A stretch of DNA of 64,000 nt, taken from the NCBI RefSeq assembly GCF_003076275.1, contig NZ_CP029064.1, positions 4,258,001 to 4,322,000 of the forward strand, read 5' to 3'. The stretch's first letter is position 1. Every line of letters begins with the position of its first letter. The position numbers and the translations under genes are program-made. Shown here in pieces: positions 39,742 through 48,598 of the stretch. The notes below the pieces were generated by a model. That model was not told where the DNA came from. It searched no databases and was given only the letters and a program-made list of their open reading frames with translations. The DNA is from Microbulbifer sp. A4B17 (GTDB lineage Bacteria; Pseudomonadota; Gammaproteobacteria; Pseudomonadales; Cellvibrionaceae).

Positions 39742-42324
39742 ATGTCAGCGCAACCACCCTCTTATATCGGCCGATACAAGATCATCAGGCAGCTTGGAGC
39801 CGGGGGAATGGGGGTTGTGTACCTCGCCAAGGATGAGCGACTTGACCGAGAAGTTGCCATAAAGCGATTGCTCAATAACCCTGAAAACGAGTCTGCCTCA
39901 CATCGAATTCGCCAGGAAGCATTGCTGCTCGCACAACTAAACCACAACCATATCGTACAAATTTACGATGTTGTGGAAGAGCAGAACGATGTAGCCCTGG
40001 TTATGGAGTATGTTGATGGCCGTCCACTCACCAATTGGACACGGGAGTTTAACCCCAGCCTCCGCCAGAAAATTCAGCTACTCAAGCAAATCACTACCGG
40101 TCTTGCCCGTGCCCATGCTGCCGGAATTATTCACCGCGACCTGAAAGCGGACAACATCCTTATTGACAGCAATAACATCGCAAAAATCGCTGATTTTGGT
40201 ATCGCCCGGAGCTGGCAGGAGACGAAAGAAATCACCCGCGAGCAGCATATCGCCGGCAGCTGGTACGCAATGTCTCCCGAGCAGGCCCTCGGCGAGAAAC
40301 TGGATAACCGCTGTGACTTATTTGCCCTGGGAATGCTCGCCTACCACTTACTTTGTGATCAGCCTCCCTTCGGCAAGCATGGAAGCCCATACGTTATTAT
40401 CGATCGGATCATCAACAACCCGCACCCACCCGCAGGGGCCATAAACCCCGGACTTCCTACGGCGCTTTGCAAATTGCTGGATAAGCTGCTGGCCAAAAAC
40501 CCGGACAAACGCCCTTTCAGTGCTGCCGTTGTAGCTACCGATCTGGATGTGGTATTGAGTCAATTAACATCGGACCAGGAAACCGCCGATGACCATGACA
40601 TCACGATCACCACTGAAAACTTTCATGTACAACATCGACGTAAAAACAAAGGACGCGAACTTCTAGCTGGCATACTCCTGGCATCCGGTGCGATGTTACT
40701 CGGCTTAACCGCCGCTGTTTTTCCTCAACTTTCTCTATGGGGAAGTAAAGAACCCTCGGCAAAGTACATTGCGATCATTGAGCCAGACTTATCTAACCTG
40801 CGCAGCCGAGAGGAAAAACTGCTGGCCAATAACCTTCTCAGCTCCATCAAGCAGGGGCTTTCCGATCAACCAGCGCTACTACTGGTACCCTATTCGGAGT
40901 CTCAGCAACTAAAAGGCAAACCCTTGCGCGAGCAGGCACAAGCGCTCAACGCACAGCTGCTACTGCAATTTGCCTTGAACTGTGAAGCCGCCATCTGCGA
41001 AGCTTCCTTTGCACTGATAGAGGCCGAGGGGTTTGCTGAAATCGCCAACCGTAGTGCCATGCTGAACCTGGATGCACCGCTGGAGAGCCGCGCGCGTGTC
41101 TTGCAGCAACTGCACTATCTGCTTCCCAACTACCCAACAGAAAGTCAGGGAGCCCAGTTCAACCTTAGTCCCGAAGATTATCAGCAGTACCTCGAGATAT
41201 TCGAACAGCGCAATAATGAAGCCAATGTTGCTGGGGCAATTACCAAGATTGAGACTCTACTAAAGAGGAACCCCTACTTTCCCTCCTACTATGAACTGCT
41301 GGCGGACCTATTGGCCACCCACCTATATCACTCGCGGGATACCAAAATACGCGGCCGACTCAAAGGGCTTCTCAAAAACATACCCGCAAAGATTTCCAAC
41401 CACCCAACGGTGTTGGTCACTAAAGTGCGTATTGCCATCTTCCTGGCAGATATCGAGCTCACAGAGGCCTTACTCACAAAACTAAAGCTGCGACTACCTG
41501 ATCAGGCCCTCTACTACTTCCTGCGTGCGAAAGCCTACCAGCGAGGGGGAAATTACAATCGTGCGCTGGAAGTCATTAACCAGGCACTCAATATTCGTAC
41601 CAGCCCTCTCTATCTTCGTCAAAAAGCATTGACCCTGACCCTGATGGGGCAAATGGAAAAAGCGAGGCCCCACCTTTTACATGCTATCCGTCTCAACAAT
41701 CAATATATTGATGCTATCTCCCTACTCGCAGCCAATGAATTGGACTCAGGCCGCCCCAAAGAGTCTATCCGGCTCCTTAGTGAGCTGGGCTTAAAGCATT
41801 TGGGAGACCGAGACACCTTTAACCTTTGCTTGTCCTATTACATCGAACAGCAGTTGCAAGATACGAAAAACTGCCTGAGCCATGTTGCTGAACGAGTCCC
41901 TAACGACCCCCATGTATATCTGCTGCTGGCAGAGATTGCCCGCCTGGAAAATAGACAGCTGCAATCACAAGAGTTTGCCCAGCGCGCTCTGGCCCTTGCA
42001 CAAGAGCAGGAGGACTGGCTTGGATTGTTACTGCGGGCAAGGGCCTATTCTGAACTGGGCCAGGGTGAGCAAGCCATTGAGACACTATTAAAGATTGATA
42101 ACACCGCGCCAAACGGCCTATTTGTCAATTACAGCCGCGCCCAGGTTTATATGGCCAGCGGCGATATGCTTTCCGCTAAAGCCTATATACGAAAGACTTT
42201 GGAGCTGGGCATGGCTCCAGTGTGGTTCACAACAATTGGCTTTCAACCTATCTGTACTCTAGGAAATTTTGACGATTTGCGCGCTAATCACCCAACATTA
42301 TGTTCTGACAGGACTGACAACTAA
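39742..42324 (+). CDS. Membrane Ser/Thr kinase with TPR-type outer domain (kinase 1)
   Basis: A Hanks-type kinase of 860 residues. The cytosolic kinase domain (~10-275) has LGAGGMGVVYLAKD, Lys41 in VAIKRL, HRDLKADN with catalytic Asp133, DFGIARSW, and the activation region HIAGSWYAMSPEQ. One transmembrane helix follows at about 306-330 (LLAGILLASGAMLLGLTA). The periplasmic part has a TolB-like beta domain, then TPR repeats from about residue 530 to the end (ALYYFLRAKAYQRGGNYNRAL and others). The ligand is unknown. It lies between the FHA gene and a paralogous kinase with the same strand and layout. Confidence 0.9.
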   Translation: MSAQPPSYIGRYKIIRQLGAGGMGVVYLAKDERLDREVAIKRLLNNPENESASHRIRQEALLLAQLNHNHIVQIYDVVEEQNDVALVMEYVDGRPLTNWTREFNPSLRQKIQLLKQITTGLARAHAAGIIHRDLKADNILIDSNNIAKIADFGIARSWQETKEITREQHIAGSWYAMSPEQALGEKLDNRCDLFALGMLAYHLLCDQPPFGKHGSPYVIIDRIINNPHPPAGAINPGLPTALCKLLDKLLAKNPDKRPFSAAVVATDLDVVLSQLTSDQETADDHDITITTENFHVQHRRKNKGRELLAGILLASGAMLLGLTAAVFPQLSLWGSKEPSAKYIAIIEPDLSNLRSREEKLLANNLLSSIKQGLSDQPALLLVPYSESQQLKGKPLREQAQALNAQLLLQFALNCEAAICEASFALIEAEGFAEIANRSAMLNLDAPLESRARVLQQLHYLLPNYPTESQGAQFNLSPEDYQQYLEIFEQRNNEANVAGAITKIETLLKRNPYFPSYYELLADLLATHLYHSRDTKIRGRLKGLLKNIPAKISNHPTVLVTKVRIAIFLADIELTEALLTKLKLRLPDQALYYFLRAKAYQRGGNYNRALEVINQALNIRTSPLYLRQKALTLTLMGQMEKARPHLLHAIRLNNQYIDAISLLAANELDSGRPKESIRLLSELGLKHLGDRDTFNLCLSYYIEQQLQDTKNCLSHVAERVPNDPHVYLLLAEIARLENRQLQSQEFAQRALALAQEQEDWLGLLLRARAYSELGQGEQAIETLLKIDNTAPNGLFVNYSRAQVYMASGDMLSAKAYIRKTLELGMAPVWFTTIGFQPICTLGNFDDLRANHPTLCSDRTDN

Positions 42325-42450
42325 ACAGTCAAAAGCAAATCGAACAGAATGGAATAACGTGAACCATTTCCCTTTAAGAGGCGACAGATGCCTTCACGAA
42401 ATTGTACTATCAGGTAAAATCCCCCATCCATCCGAGAAGAATTCAATACA

Positions 42451-45000
42451 ATGGACGTAGTTGCGTTGGAAAAAACCGAGGAATATCAAGGCCGTTACAG
42501 GGTTGAACGCACCTTGGGTGCCGGCGGTATGGGCGTTGTTTACCTGGCTGAGGATATAAAACTTGGGCGCAAAGTAGCTATAAAACAGCTTCGATCCGAC
42601 ATGACCGGCAACTCTGCTGAGGCCCGCTTCCGCAGTGAAGCGCAGTTACTCGCACGACTAAACCACCCCAATATTGTACGACTGTATGATGTTATAGAGA
42701 AAGATCACAGCATTGCTTTGGTAATGGAGCTTGTTGAGGGAGTTACTCTAAAAGAGTGGATGCGTGAAAATTCACCAACCTTGGCAGAAAAGTTAGATCT
42801 ACTGATGCAAATCTGCCAAGGCCTGAGCAAAGCCCACTGCCTAGGTATTATTCATCGGGACCTTAAACCTGAAAATATTTTAGTCACAACAGATGGCACA
42901 GCCAAGATCAGTGACTTTGGCATTGCCAAAGCCCTGGACTGCGATCAAGATTTAACCAGGGAAGACCATATTGCCGGCAGCGTACAAGCTATGTCTCCTG
43001 AACAGCTGCAAGGGGCAAAATTGGATGCTCGCAGTGACTTATTTAGCCTTGGAGCTATTGCCTATGAGCTATTGTGCGACTCAAAACCTTTTGAGCGTGG
43101 AGATAAGAGCGCTCTCGCTTTTGCTCAGCAAATTACCCAAAGTCCTCACGTCCCTCCGCAGCAATCATGGCCCGACATCCCCAAACCACTTGCTGCACTC
43201 TTAGACCGACTACTAGGAAAGCGTCCTCAACAGCGTCCTGAATCTGCACAACAAGTTTACGAGGCTTTAGATCTTGTATACAAGCATGGGATTGATGCCA
43301 GCACGCGACAATACTCAGAAACGGTTACTCAATTACTAATCAAACCCAAACAGAAAAGAGGTCTTGCTACTTTCTTTTTTCTAGCTCTGGCTATTTCCTG
43401 CGCAGCTGTTGTCTGGGGCTGGAAAGCCTTTACGCAATTACCGCCACAGTATATTGCCGTCCTTCCAGTTGAAATTAATGGATCAATTTCCGGAGGTGCC
43501 GACGAAAAAATGTTAGTTGAGGCCATGGTACGCCAAGGACTTCAAAGCACCCCCGCTCAACTCAAGTCCAGCGCACTGGTAAGTTACACACCCTCAAAAG
43601 ACACCAGCCATGAAGAGCAGCTCCAAATCCTACATAATAAGGGAGTCACGGATGCATTACTCGCAAATGTAAACTGCATTCAGCTGCGCTGTAGCATAGA
43701 GCTTCAGCGTATCAATCCTGCTGACAGCCAAATCCGGGATCAAACTAGCTTTCTATTTCTTAGCGATAAACGACAGCAAGCTGAGTACACTATTGGAAAT
43801 AACGCCGTAGAGCTTTTTGCGCAAAGCTATAGGAGAGAATCCCACAAAGAATCAAAGATGGAGCCAGAAGATTATAATAGCTACTTGGCTGTACTTGCCA
43901 AACTCGACAGTGAAAATAATGTTGGCAATGGTGATCTTGAAATCCTTGAGCAGCTTATAGGTAAATACCCAACCAACACAAATTTATATACGTCTTACAC
44001 TTCAACAGCTATGGCTATTTGGGGAGCTACAAGCGATAACAAACTGTTATCTAGAGCCTTAGGTATATTGACAAGTGCTGATGGTTTTGGCGTAGACAAA
44101 ACAGCTATCCTGGAAGCCAAGTTCGCCGTTAAATCCGTCAGTGATGATAGGCAAGGTTTCCTTGTCATTTTGAAAAAGCTTGAAGCCGAAGATCACCCCT
44201 CAGCTCACCTACTGACACAGTTCACTCGCTACCAATACATGCAAGGAAATTACGAGCAGAGCCTAGAGTACGCCAAAGAAGCTGCGGCACTCAACCCATC
44301 CTTCAACAATGAATATTATGTAGCGGTCAATACACTACAACTAGGCCGTTACGACGCTGCACGAGAAATCCTGCAAAGCATGGTAGAGACCTACCCTGGT
44401 AGATGGAAAGCATATAACCTCTTAAGTGTAATAGAACTCGAAAAAGGTAACCTAAAAGTAGCTGAAGAGCTAATCGGCAAGGTACCAGTAGGGTCTCGCG
44501 ACTGGTCCACACGGTCCAACCTTGGCACTATTTTCTTTTTACAAAAAAGATATACCGAAGCACTCGCTGAATATCAAAGCATCTTAGCGGAGTACTCAGA
44601 TAATATTCAGATGAATATACAAGTTGCTGAATGCTACATTATGTTATCCGACCGTGAGACAGCTAAAAAGTATTTTTCAAAGGTTATTGACTTAACCGAA
44701 ACCAATACTGACATCACAAGCAGAAGGTATAGAGCTCAAGCCTTAGCTAATGTTGGGAGAATCGCGGAATCAATCGCTCTGATTAAAGAGCTAATACATA
44801 TTTCACCAGAAAGCACCTACATTAATAAAACAGCAGCCAATATTTATGCCCTAGCTGAAGAGTGGCAGTCAGCTAACTACCACCTTGAGGAACTACTGAA
44901 CCAGGGCATGAGTATTAATTTTTTATTTTTACCCGAATACCAAACACTATGCACACAACCTCATGTATCGAAAGGAGTACAAAAAGCAATCTGTAATTAG
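42451..45000 (+). CDS. Membrane Ser/Thr kinase with TPR-type outer domain (kinase 2)
   Basis: A paralogue of the previous gene: 849 residues, same order of domains. Kinase motifs: LGAGGMGVVYLAED, Lys45 in VAIKQL, HRDLKPEN with Asp137, DFGIAKAL, and HIAGSVQAMSPEQL. The transmembrane helix is near residues 304-326. The outer region has an IAVLPVEIN beginning (as in TolB-like domains) and TPRs near the C-terminus. Codon choice looks more AT-rich than in kinase 1, and the outer domains share little beyond layout, so the pair probably diverged to sense different signals. Its stop overlaps that of a convergent gene by a few bases. Confidence 0.9.
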   Translation: MDVVALEKTEEYQGRYRVERTLGAGGMGVVYLAEDIKLGRKVAIKQLRSDMTGNSAEARFRSEAQLLARLNHPNIVRLYDVIEKDHSIALVMELVEGVTLKEWMRENSPTLAEKLDLLMQICQGLSKAHCLGIIHRDLKPENILVTTDGTAKISDFGIAKALDCDQDLTREDHIAGSVQAMSPEQLQGAKLDARSDLFSLGAIAYELLCDSKPFERGDKSALAFAQQITQSPHVPPQQSWPDIPKPLAALLDRLLGKRPQQRPESAQQVYEALDLVYKHGIDASTRQYSETVTQLLIKPKQKRGLATFFFLALAISCAAVVWGWKAFTQLPPQYIAVLPVEINGSISGGADEKMLVEAMVRQGLQSTPAQLKSSALVSYTPSKDTSHEEQLQILHNKGVTDALLANVNCIQLRCSIELQRINPADSQIRDQTSFLFLSDKRQQAEYTIGNNAVELFAQSYRRESHKESKMEPEDYNSYLAVLAKLDSENNVGNGDLEILEQLIGKYPTNTNLYTSYTSTAMAIWGATSDNKLLSRALGILTSADGFGVDKTAILEAKFAVKSVSDDRQGFLVILKKLEAEDHPSAHLLTQFTRYQYMQGNYEQSLEYAKEAAALNPSFNNEYYVAVNTLQLGRYDAAREILQSMVETYPGRWKAYNLLSVIELEKGNLKVAEELIGKVPVGSRDWSTRSNLGTIFFLQKRYTEALAEYQSILAEYSDNIQMNIQVAECYIMLSDRETAKKYFSKVIDLTETNTDITSRRYRAQALANVGRIAESIALIKELIHISPESTYINKTAANIYALAEEWQSANYHLEELLNQGMSINFLFLPEYQTLCTQPHVSKGVQKAICN

Positions 45001-45500
45001 GAAATGGGGATTGGATTTATCGCAGCATCAGGGTCTCCAGACACAAAGTGCATGCCTGTTTCTGCATCTACACACATCCATAAGAAGGAGAACCTATCAG
45101 AGATTTCTTCTTTATCTTTGATTTTGATGATCAAAGTAGTGTACTCACCATCAACTTCCTTGGCCCTAGCGCGGAACTGATGACGGAAATCAGGAGTTAA
45201 CGCGATCAGACCATCCAACTTATGGTTCTGGCGATAGCGAACAAATTCAAGATTTCTACCAGGAACCTTGGAAAGATCCAGAGTCACTTTTAAAGTGAGT
45301 ACACCACCACTTTGGATATCAATATTCCAGTTACCAAAGTACTCTTCTTCACTTTCATTTCCAGCATTAAAAAGAGGCCAGTATTGGGGCTCTCTGCCCA
45401 CCTGCTCTTGCGGCTGCAACATCAGCTCAACTGTCAGCCCCTCTTTGGGAACCTCAAGATTAAGCAGGGGGCGCTCAGCACAAGTTTTCATCTGTTTCAT
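44997..45500 (-). CDS. Unknown protein converging on kinase 2
   Basis: A 167-residue soluble protein, family not recognised. It has no signal peptide. It is rich in beta-strand-like stretches (LTLKVTLDLSKV, TTLIIKIKDKEE) and ends with FLWMCVDAETGMHFVSGDPDAA, which looks like a conserved C-terminal motif with Cys and Asp. Its stop codon overlaps that of kinase 2 (44997-45000), so the two transcripts must overlap. Upstream on its own strand lies the first of two RNA-like elements. The start is either codon 1 (45500) or codon 4 (45491), where AGGGA sits at better spacing. Confidence 0.55.
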   Translation of the reverse strand: MKQMKTCAERPLLNLEVPKEGLTVELMLQPQEQVGREPQYWPLFNAGNESEEEYFGNWNIDIQSGGVLTLKVTLDLSKVPGRNLEFVRYRQNHKLDGLIALTPDFRHQFRARAKEVDGEYTTLIIKIKDKEEISDRFSFLWMCVDAETGMHFVSGDPDAAINPIPIS

Positions 45501-45595
45501 CCCTATATCTAAATTTGTTATATGATGCCACCAAAAGACAGTTTATTTTATATATAATACGTCTGTGACTGCGTCATCATAACCGGCTCCGACTG

Positions 45596-45965
45596 TAAAA
45601 AAGCCGATTGAACTAAAGCTACCAGCCCGAACAGATGGTCCCAACCATCAACGGTTACAAAAACACTATCAAGAGCAAAATTCGGCGTCCGTACCCGGAC
45701 AAGCAATTCGATTAAATTGAGCAAGACTTCGCACCTGCCGATTCCAGCTTGACCACTCAGCTTGCACTGAATCCCTTTACTCCCTATCGCACACTCAGGC
45801 GATATGGGAATTAAATCCATCCGAAATCTTCTTGTGCGAGGTAGCTTTCCATGGCGAGGTAAGTGTTCCCACAATCGCCTGTACTCCCTCAATGGGAACT
45901 AAATGTACAGACTTAAGGACTACAGGTCGATCACACTTCATTACAGGTAATCACACGCTAAATAT
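45596..45965 (-). ncRNA. Candidate structured RNA, copy A
   Basis: On the minus strand this ~370-nt element shares its sequence and fold with copy B 666 bp away. Hairpins seen (plus-strand positions): 45602-45608/45621-45627 followed by six A (U on the RNA), i.e. a terminator; 45634-45649 (GATGGT/ACCATC); 45687-45700 (stem GTCCG, loop GGTA on the RNA); 45756-45771 with GCAA tetraloop; 45781-45809 (long stem TCCCTATCGC). A conserved single-strand block GTGATCGACCTGTA is at 45921-45934. The frames across it are broken and not shared with copy B, so it is unlikely to be coding. No known RNA family was recognised. Confidence 0.6.
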
Positions 45966-46020
45966 TTAAAGAGATACGAAGGGCGCACAAAGTCGCCATA
46001 GGACAAAAAAATTGTGTGAT

Positions 46021-46260
46021 TGGTGCATAATCAAAGCGAAATCAAGAGTGCAATAATTATTTCTTTTTCACTTCAATGACACCGAGACTAAATTAAGGCC
46101 ATGTATGTTTTCAAAATAAATATAAAGGCGCTCTGAAACTTGTTGAAATCGAATGACGATCCATTTCAGTAATTTAATCTGATTTGAATCGCGTCATAGA
46201 AGTTCATTGAAGACAGGAAATACTCCATGGGTAATAGTTCTTACAGCGGAATCAGAAGCT
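46021..46260. other. Spacer between the two RNA-like elements
   Basis: About 240 bp, AT-rich, with no similarity that I could see to the elements and no ORF. It would contain the minus-strand promoter of copy A near its lower end. Confidence 0.4.
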
Positions 46261-46630
46261 AAAAAAAAGCCGGCAGTAATAAAACTGCCGGCCCGAAATG
46301 ATGGTCCCAACCATCGACGGTTACAACAACACTATCAAGAGCAAATTTGGCATCCATGCCCGGACAAGCTCATCCAAGAGAATCGACTAAGACTCTACAC
46401 CTGTCGACTCCAGCTTGACCGTTCAGCTTGCGCTGAATCCCTTTATCTCCTCGCACGCCACCTGCGGCGTGCGAGGAAATTAAATCCTTGCGAAAAATTG
46501 TGGGGGCTGCCTTTCCATGGCGAGGCAACCATTACCACAGCCACCTACCCCCTCAACTGGAAGCTACTGTACAGATTCACAAATTACAGGTCGATCACGC
46601 CCAAACACAGCAAATTACACACTAATTACT
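46261..46630 (-). ncRNA. Candidate structured RNA, copy B
   Basis: Second copy. The 3' terminator is textbook on the minus strand: GCCGGCAGT/ACTGCCGGC (46269-46277 with 46284-46292) and eight Ts (46261-46268). Other hairpins at matching offsets: 46300-46315; 46352-46365 (GTCCG-GGCA-TGGAT); 46422-46437 (TTCAGC-GCAA-GCTGAA, a GNRA loop only on the minus strand); 46449-46476 (11-bp stem CCTCGCACGCC, loop 6). Compared with copy A, arms of several stems changed on both sides while pairing was kept. The GTGATCGACCTGTA block is at 46585-46598. Confidence 0.62.
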
Positions 46631-46641
46631 CGCCAAGTGTT

Positions 46642-46678
46642 TTATACGCCGCACAGGACTGTTAGAGTCGTCGTATAA
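46642..46678. promoter_or_regulatory. Inverted repeat between the copy-B RNA and the PLP-enzyme gene
   Basis: TTATACG (46642-46648) and CGTATAA (46672-46678) are exact complements; the similarity extends a few bases inward. It sits where promoters of the RNA (minus strand) and the enzyme gene (plus strand) must overlap, so it may be a shared operator. Confidence 0.4.
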
Positions 46679-46705
46679 CAAAAAGCATCACGTAGTGAGG
46701 ACACA

Positions 46706-48487
46706 ATGGAAGCGAACCTAGAAGATGTAAAAATTCTCTCTCCCCGACGCAACAGCACCGAGGCAAAAAATATTGATGAACTGGCAAAAGAGCAATTGCA
46801 GCACTTTTGTATTGATAGTGAATCAGAACATGGAAAGCTGTTGGAGCAGACCGCAACCCTGCTCTACCAGGCACAGGGAAATCTGAGCCAGCTATGGAGT
46901 CAGGTGACCGACACACTCCAACGTCTGGACAAGTCTGACAAGATTGCCTATTTCAATGCCAAGCGTTTTATGAGTTTCCAGCTGGCAAAATTATTGGACA
47001 CCCTGCAAAATCCATTGCGAGCCAGCTTTCAAAGCCTGCAGGGGGACGACTTTAATATCACCACACGGGGTGGTTACCCCCTGTTCGATAATATTCCGGC
47101 TATATTTTCTGCAACCCCGGTAATTGCCCGAACAGCAACTTATATCTATGCCTGCACAGAGTGGGTGGACGATGCCTTTCGCGGGCGGGAACCGAGCCAC
47201 GATATTTATTCGCGCCTACTCAACCCCACTTCCATTTCCCTGGCCAATGCCATTGTCGATTTGGAGTGCGGACCTGAAGCCAGTGAATATATGGCCTGGA
47301 ATTTTAATTCCGGTATGGCTGCAATCGATGCGCTCCTGTCAAATCAATTGCGCCACGGAGATATCTTAATTGTTTCCAGGAATATTTATGGCGGCACACA
47401 CCAGCTGTTACAGGATTTCTACGCGCGCAAAGACAAACTGTCCATCAATCTGGCCTGGTTTGATGGGACCACCGGTGAAGAGTTCGAAAAGCTGTTGGCT
47501 GACACCCAGCAAGCGTATGCAGATACGATCAGTGCTGGAGCAAAAATACATGTCTATATTGAGTCTCCATGCAACCCTCACGGGATCATGCTGGATGTGC
47601 CGGCTATCTGTAAAACCGCTCACCGAGAAAATATCCTGGTAAGCCTGGATGCCACCCTGGCAACCCCTTTCCTATATCAACCACTACGCCGCAAAGATAG
47701 GAAAGAGAGACCAGATTTTGTTGTTCACTCCTACACCAAAGATATCGGCGGCACCGGCGCTGCCACTGCCGGTGTGGTTATCGGCGAAAACCACCGTATG
47801 TTTATCCCAAAAGGCGATAGCGCAAAAGGCCTTAACTGGGATCAGTGCATGTTCTGGGATGTTTATTACATCAAGGGAGCTTTCCTGGATGCAGACAAGG
47901 CCTGGGAAGTGCACTGCGGTATGCGCACCCTGGAAATGCGTATGCTCACCAAGTGTATTAATACCCTTAGCCTCAGCCATTTTTTCGCCAGTCACAGCAA
48001 GATTCGTGTCAACAGTCACGCGGTGGAAACCCACCCCAACTCCGGGCTGCGTGAATCACTGATGCGCTACCACTTCCCCACACCATTATTCAGCATTGAT
48101 ATGGAAGCTGCGCAAATTCCCACCGAGGCCTTTAAGAGTTTCTTTGACGCCCTGGAACCCGCTTTCGGGCAGATGGTTAGCTTGGGCCAGACAAATACGA
48201 TGGTTCTCTGCCCTGCCTTGACATCTCACTCAGAGCTCTCTCCTGAAGCGATGGAGGCGGCGGGTATATTCCCAACCACTATCCGAATCTCTGTCGGGGA
48301 TGAGAATATGGCGCAGCTGGCCGCTCATGTAATCAACTGCGCGCGCCTACATCTCGACCCAATCAGCCCCGGATTTAGCAAGGGTTTTATCGCTCCTGAA
48401 GAGGCCGATAAACTCTTTACCCGTTTCTACCTCGAGTCACATCAGAAAGTGATAGAGACCCAGCCAAAAATTGTGGACTATCTCTAA
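46706..48487 (+). CDS. Long Cys/Met-metabolism-type PLP enzyme
   Basis: A fold-type I, PLP-dependent enzyme of 593 residues. The core (~170-560) resembles the cystathionine gamma-synthase/gamma-lyase superfamily: FNSGMAAIDALLSN, IVSRNIYGGTHQLLQDF, ESPCNPHGIMLDV, SLDATLATPFLYQPL and the PLP lysine in VVHSYTKDIGGTGAATAG. The extra ~150 N-terminal residues are helical and unusual; standard members have about 400 residues. Reaction likely elimination or replacement at a sulfur amino acid, but specificity is not assignable. No sulfur-metabolism genes adjoin. GTGAGGACAC before the ATG gives a moderate ribosome site. Confidence 0.78.
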   Translation: MEANLEDVKILSPRRNSTEAKNIDELAKEQLQHFCIDSESEHGKLLEQTATLLYQAQGNLSQLWSQVTDTLQRLDKSDKIAYFNAKRFMSFQLAKLLDTLQNPLRASFQSLQGDDFNITTRGGYPLFDNIPAIFSATPVIARTATYIYACTEWVDDAFRGREPSHDIYSRLLNPTSISLANAIVDLECGPEASEYMAWNFNSGMAAIDALLSNQLRHGDILIVSRNIYGGTHQLLQDFYARKDKLSINLAWFDGTTGEEFEKLLADTQQAYADTISAGAKIHVYIESPCNPHGIMLDVPAICKTAHRENILVSLDATLATPFLYQPLRRKDRKERPDFVVHSYTKDIGGTGAATAGVVIGENHRMFIPKGDSAKGLNWDQCMFWDVYYIKGAFLDADKAWEVHCGMRTLEMRMLTKCINTLSLSHFFASHSKIRVNSHAVETHPNSGLRESLMRYHFPTPLFSIDMEAAQIPTEAFKSFFDALEPAFGQMVSLGQTNTMVLCPALTSHSELSPEAMEAAGIFPTTIRISVGDENMAQLAAHVINCARLHLDPISPGFSKGFIAPEEADKLFTRFYLESHQKVIETQPKIVDYL

Positions 48488-48500
48488 TAGCCGGAAACAT

Positions 48501-48534
48501 GCCTATCACCGGTGGGATACAGCCGGTGATGGGC
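48501..48534 (+). terminator. Hairpin after the PLP-enzyme gene
   Basis: GCCTATCACCGG pairs with CCGGTGATGGGC (12 bp, one G-U) around a 10-nt loop, 13 nt after the stop. It lacks a long T-run. Confidence 0.6.
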
Positions 48535-48598
48535 GCTTGTTGCACTATCTTATATCCCGTAGTATCACTCTTTCTGTCCACAATTTAATCAACTCAAA

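Noticed and set aside
45548..45892. 114-codon minus-strand frame across RNA copy A
   Set aside because: Not preserved in copy B, and no family match; best explained as chance.
46207..46665. 152-codon plus-strand frame across RNA copy B
   Set aside because: The same frame is interrupted in copy A, there is no ribosome site or recognised domain, and the conserved pattern follows stems rather than codons.
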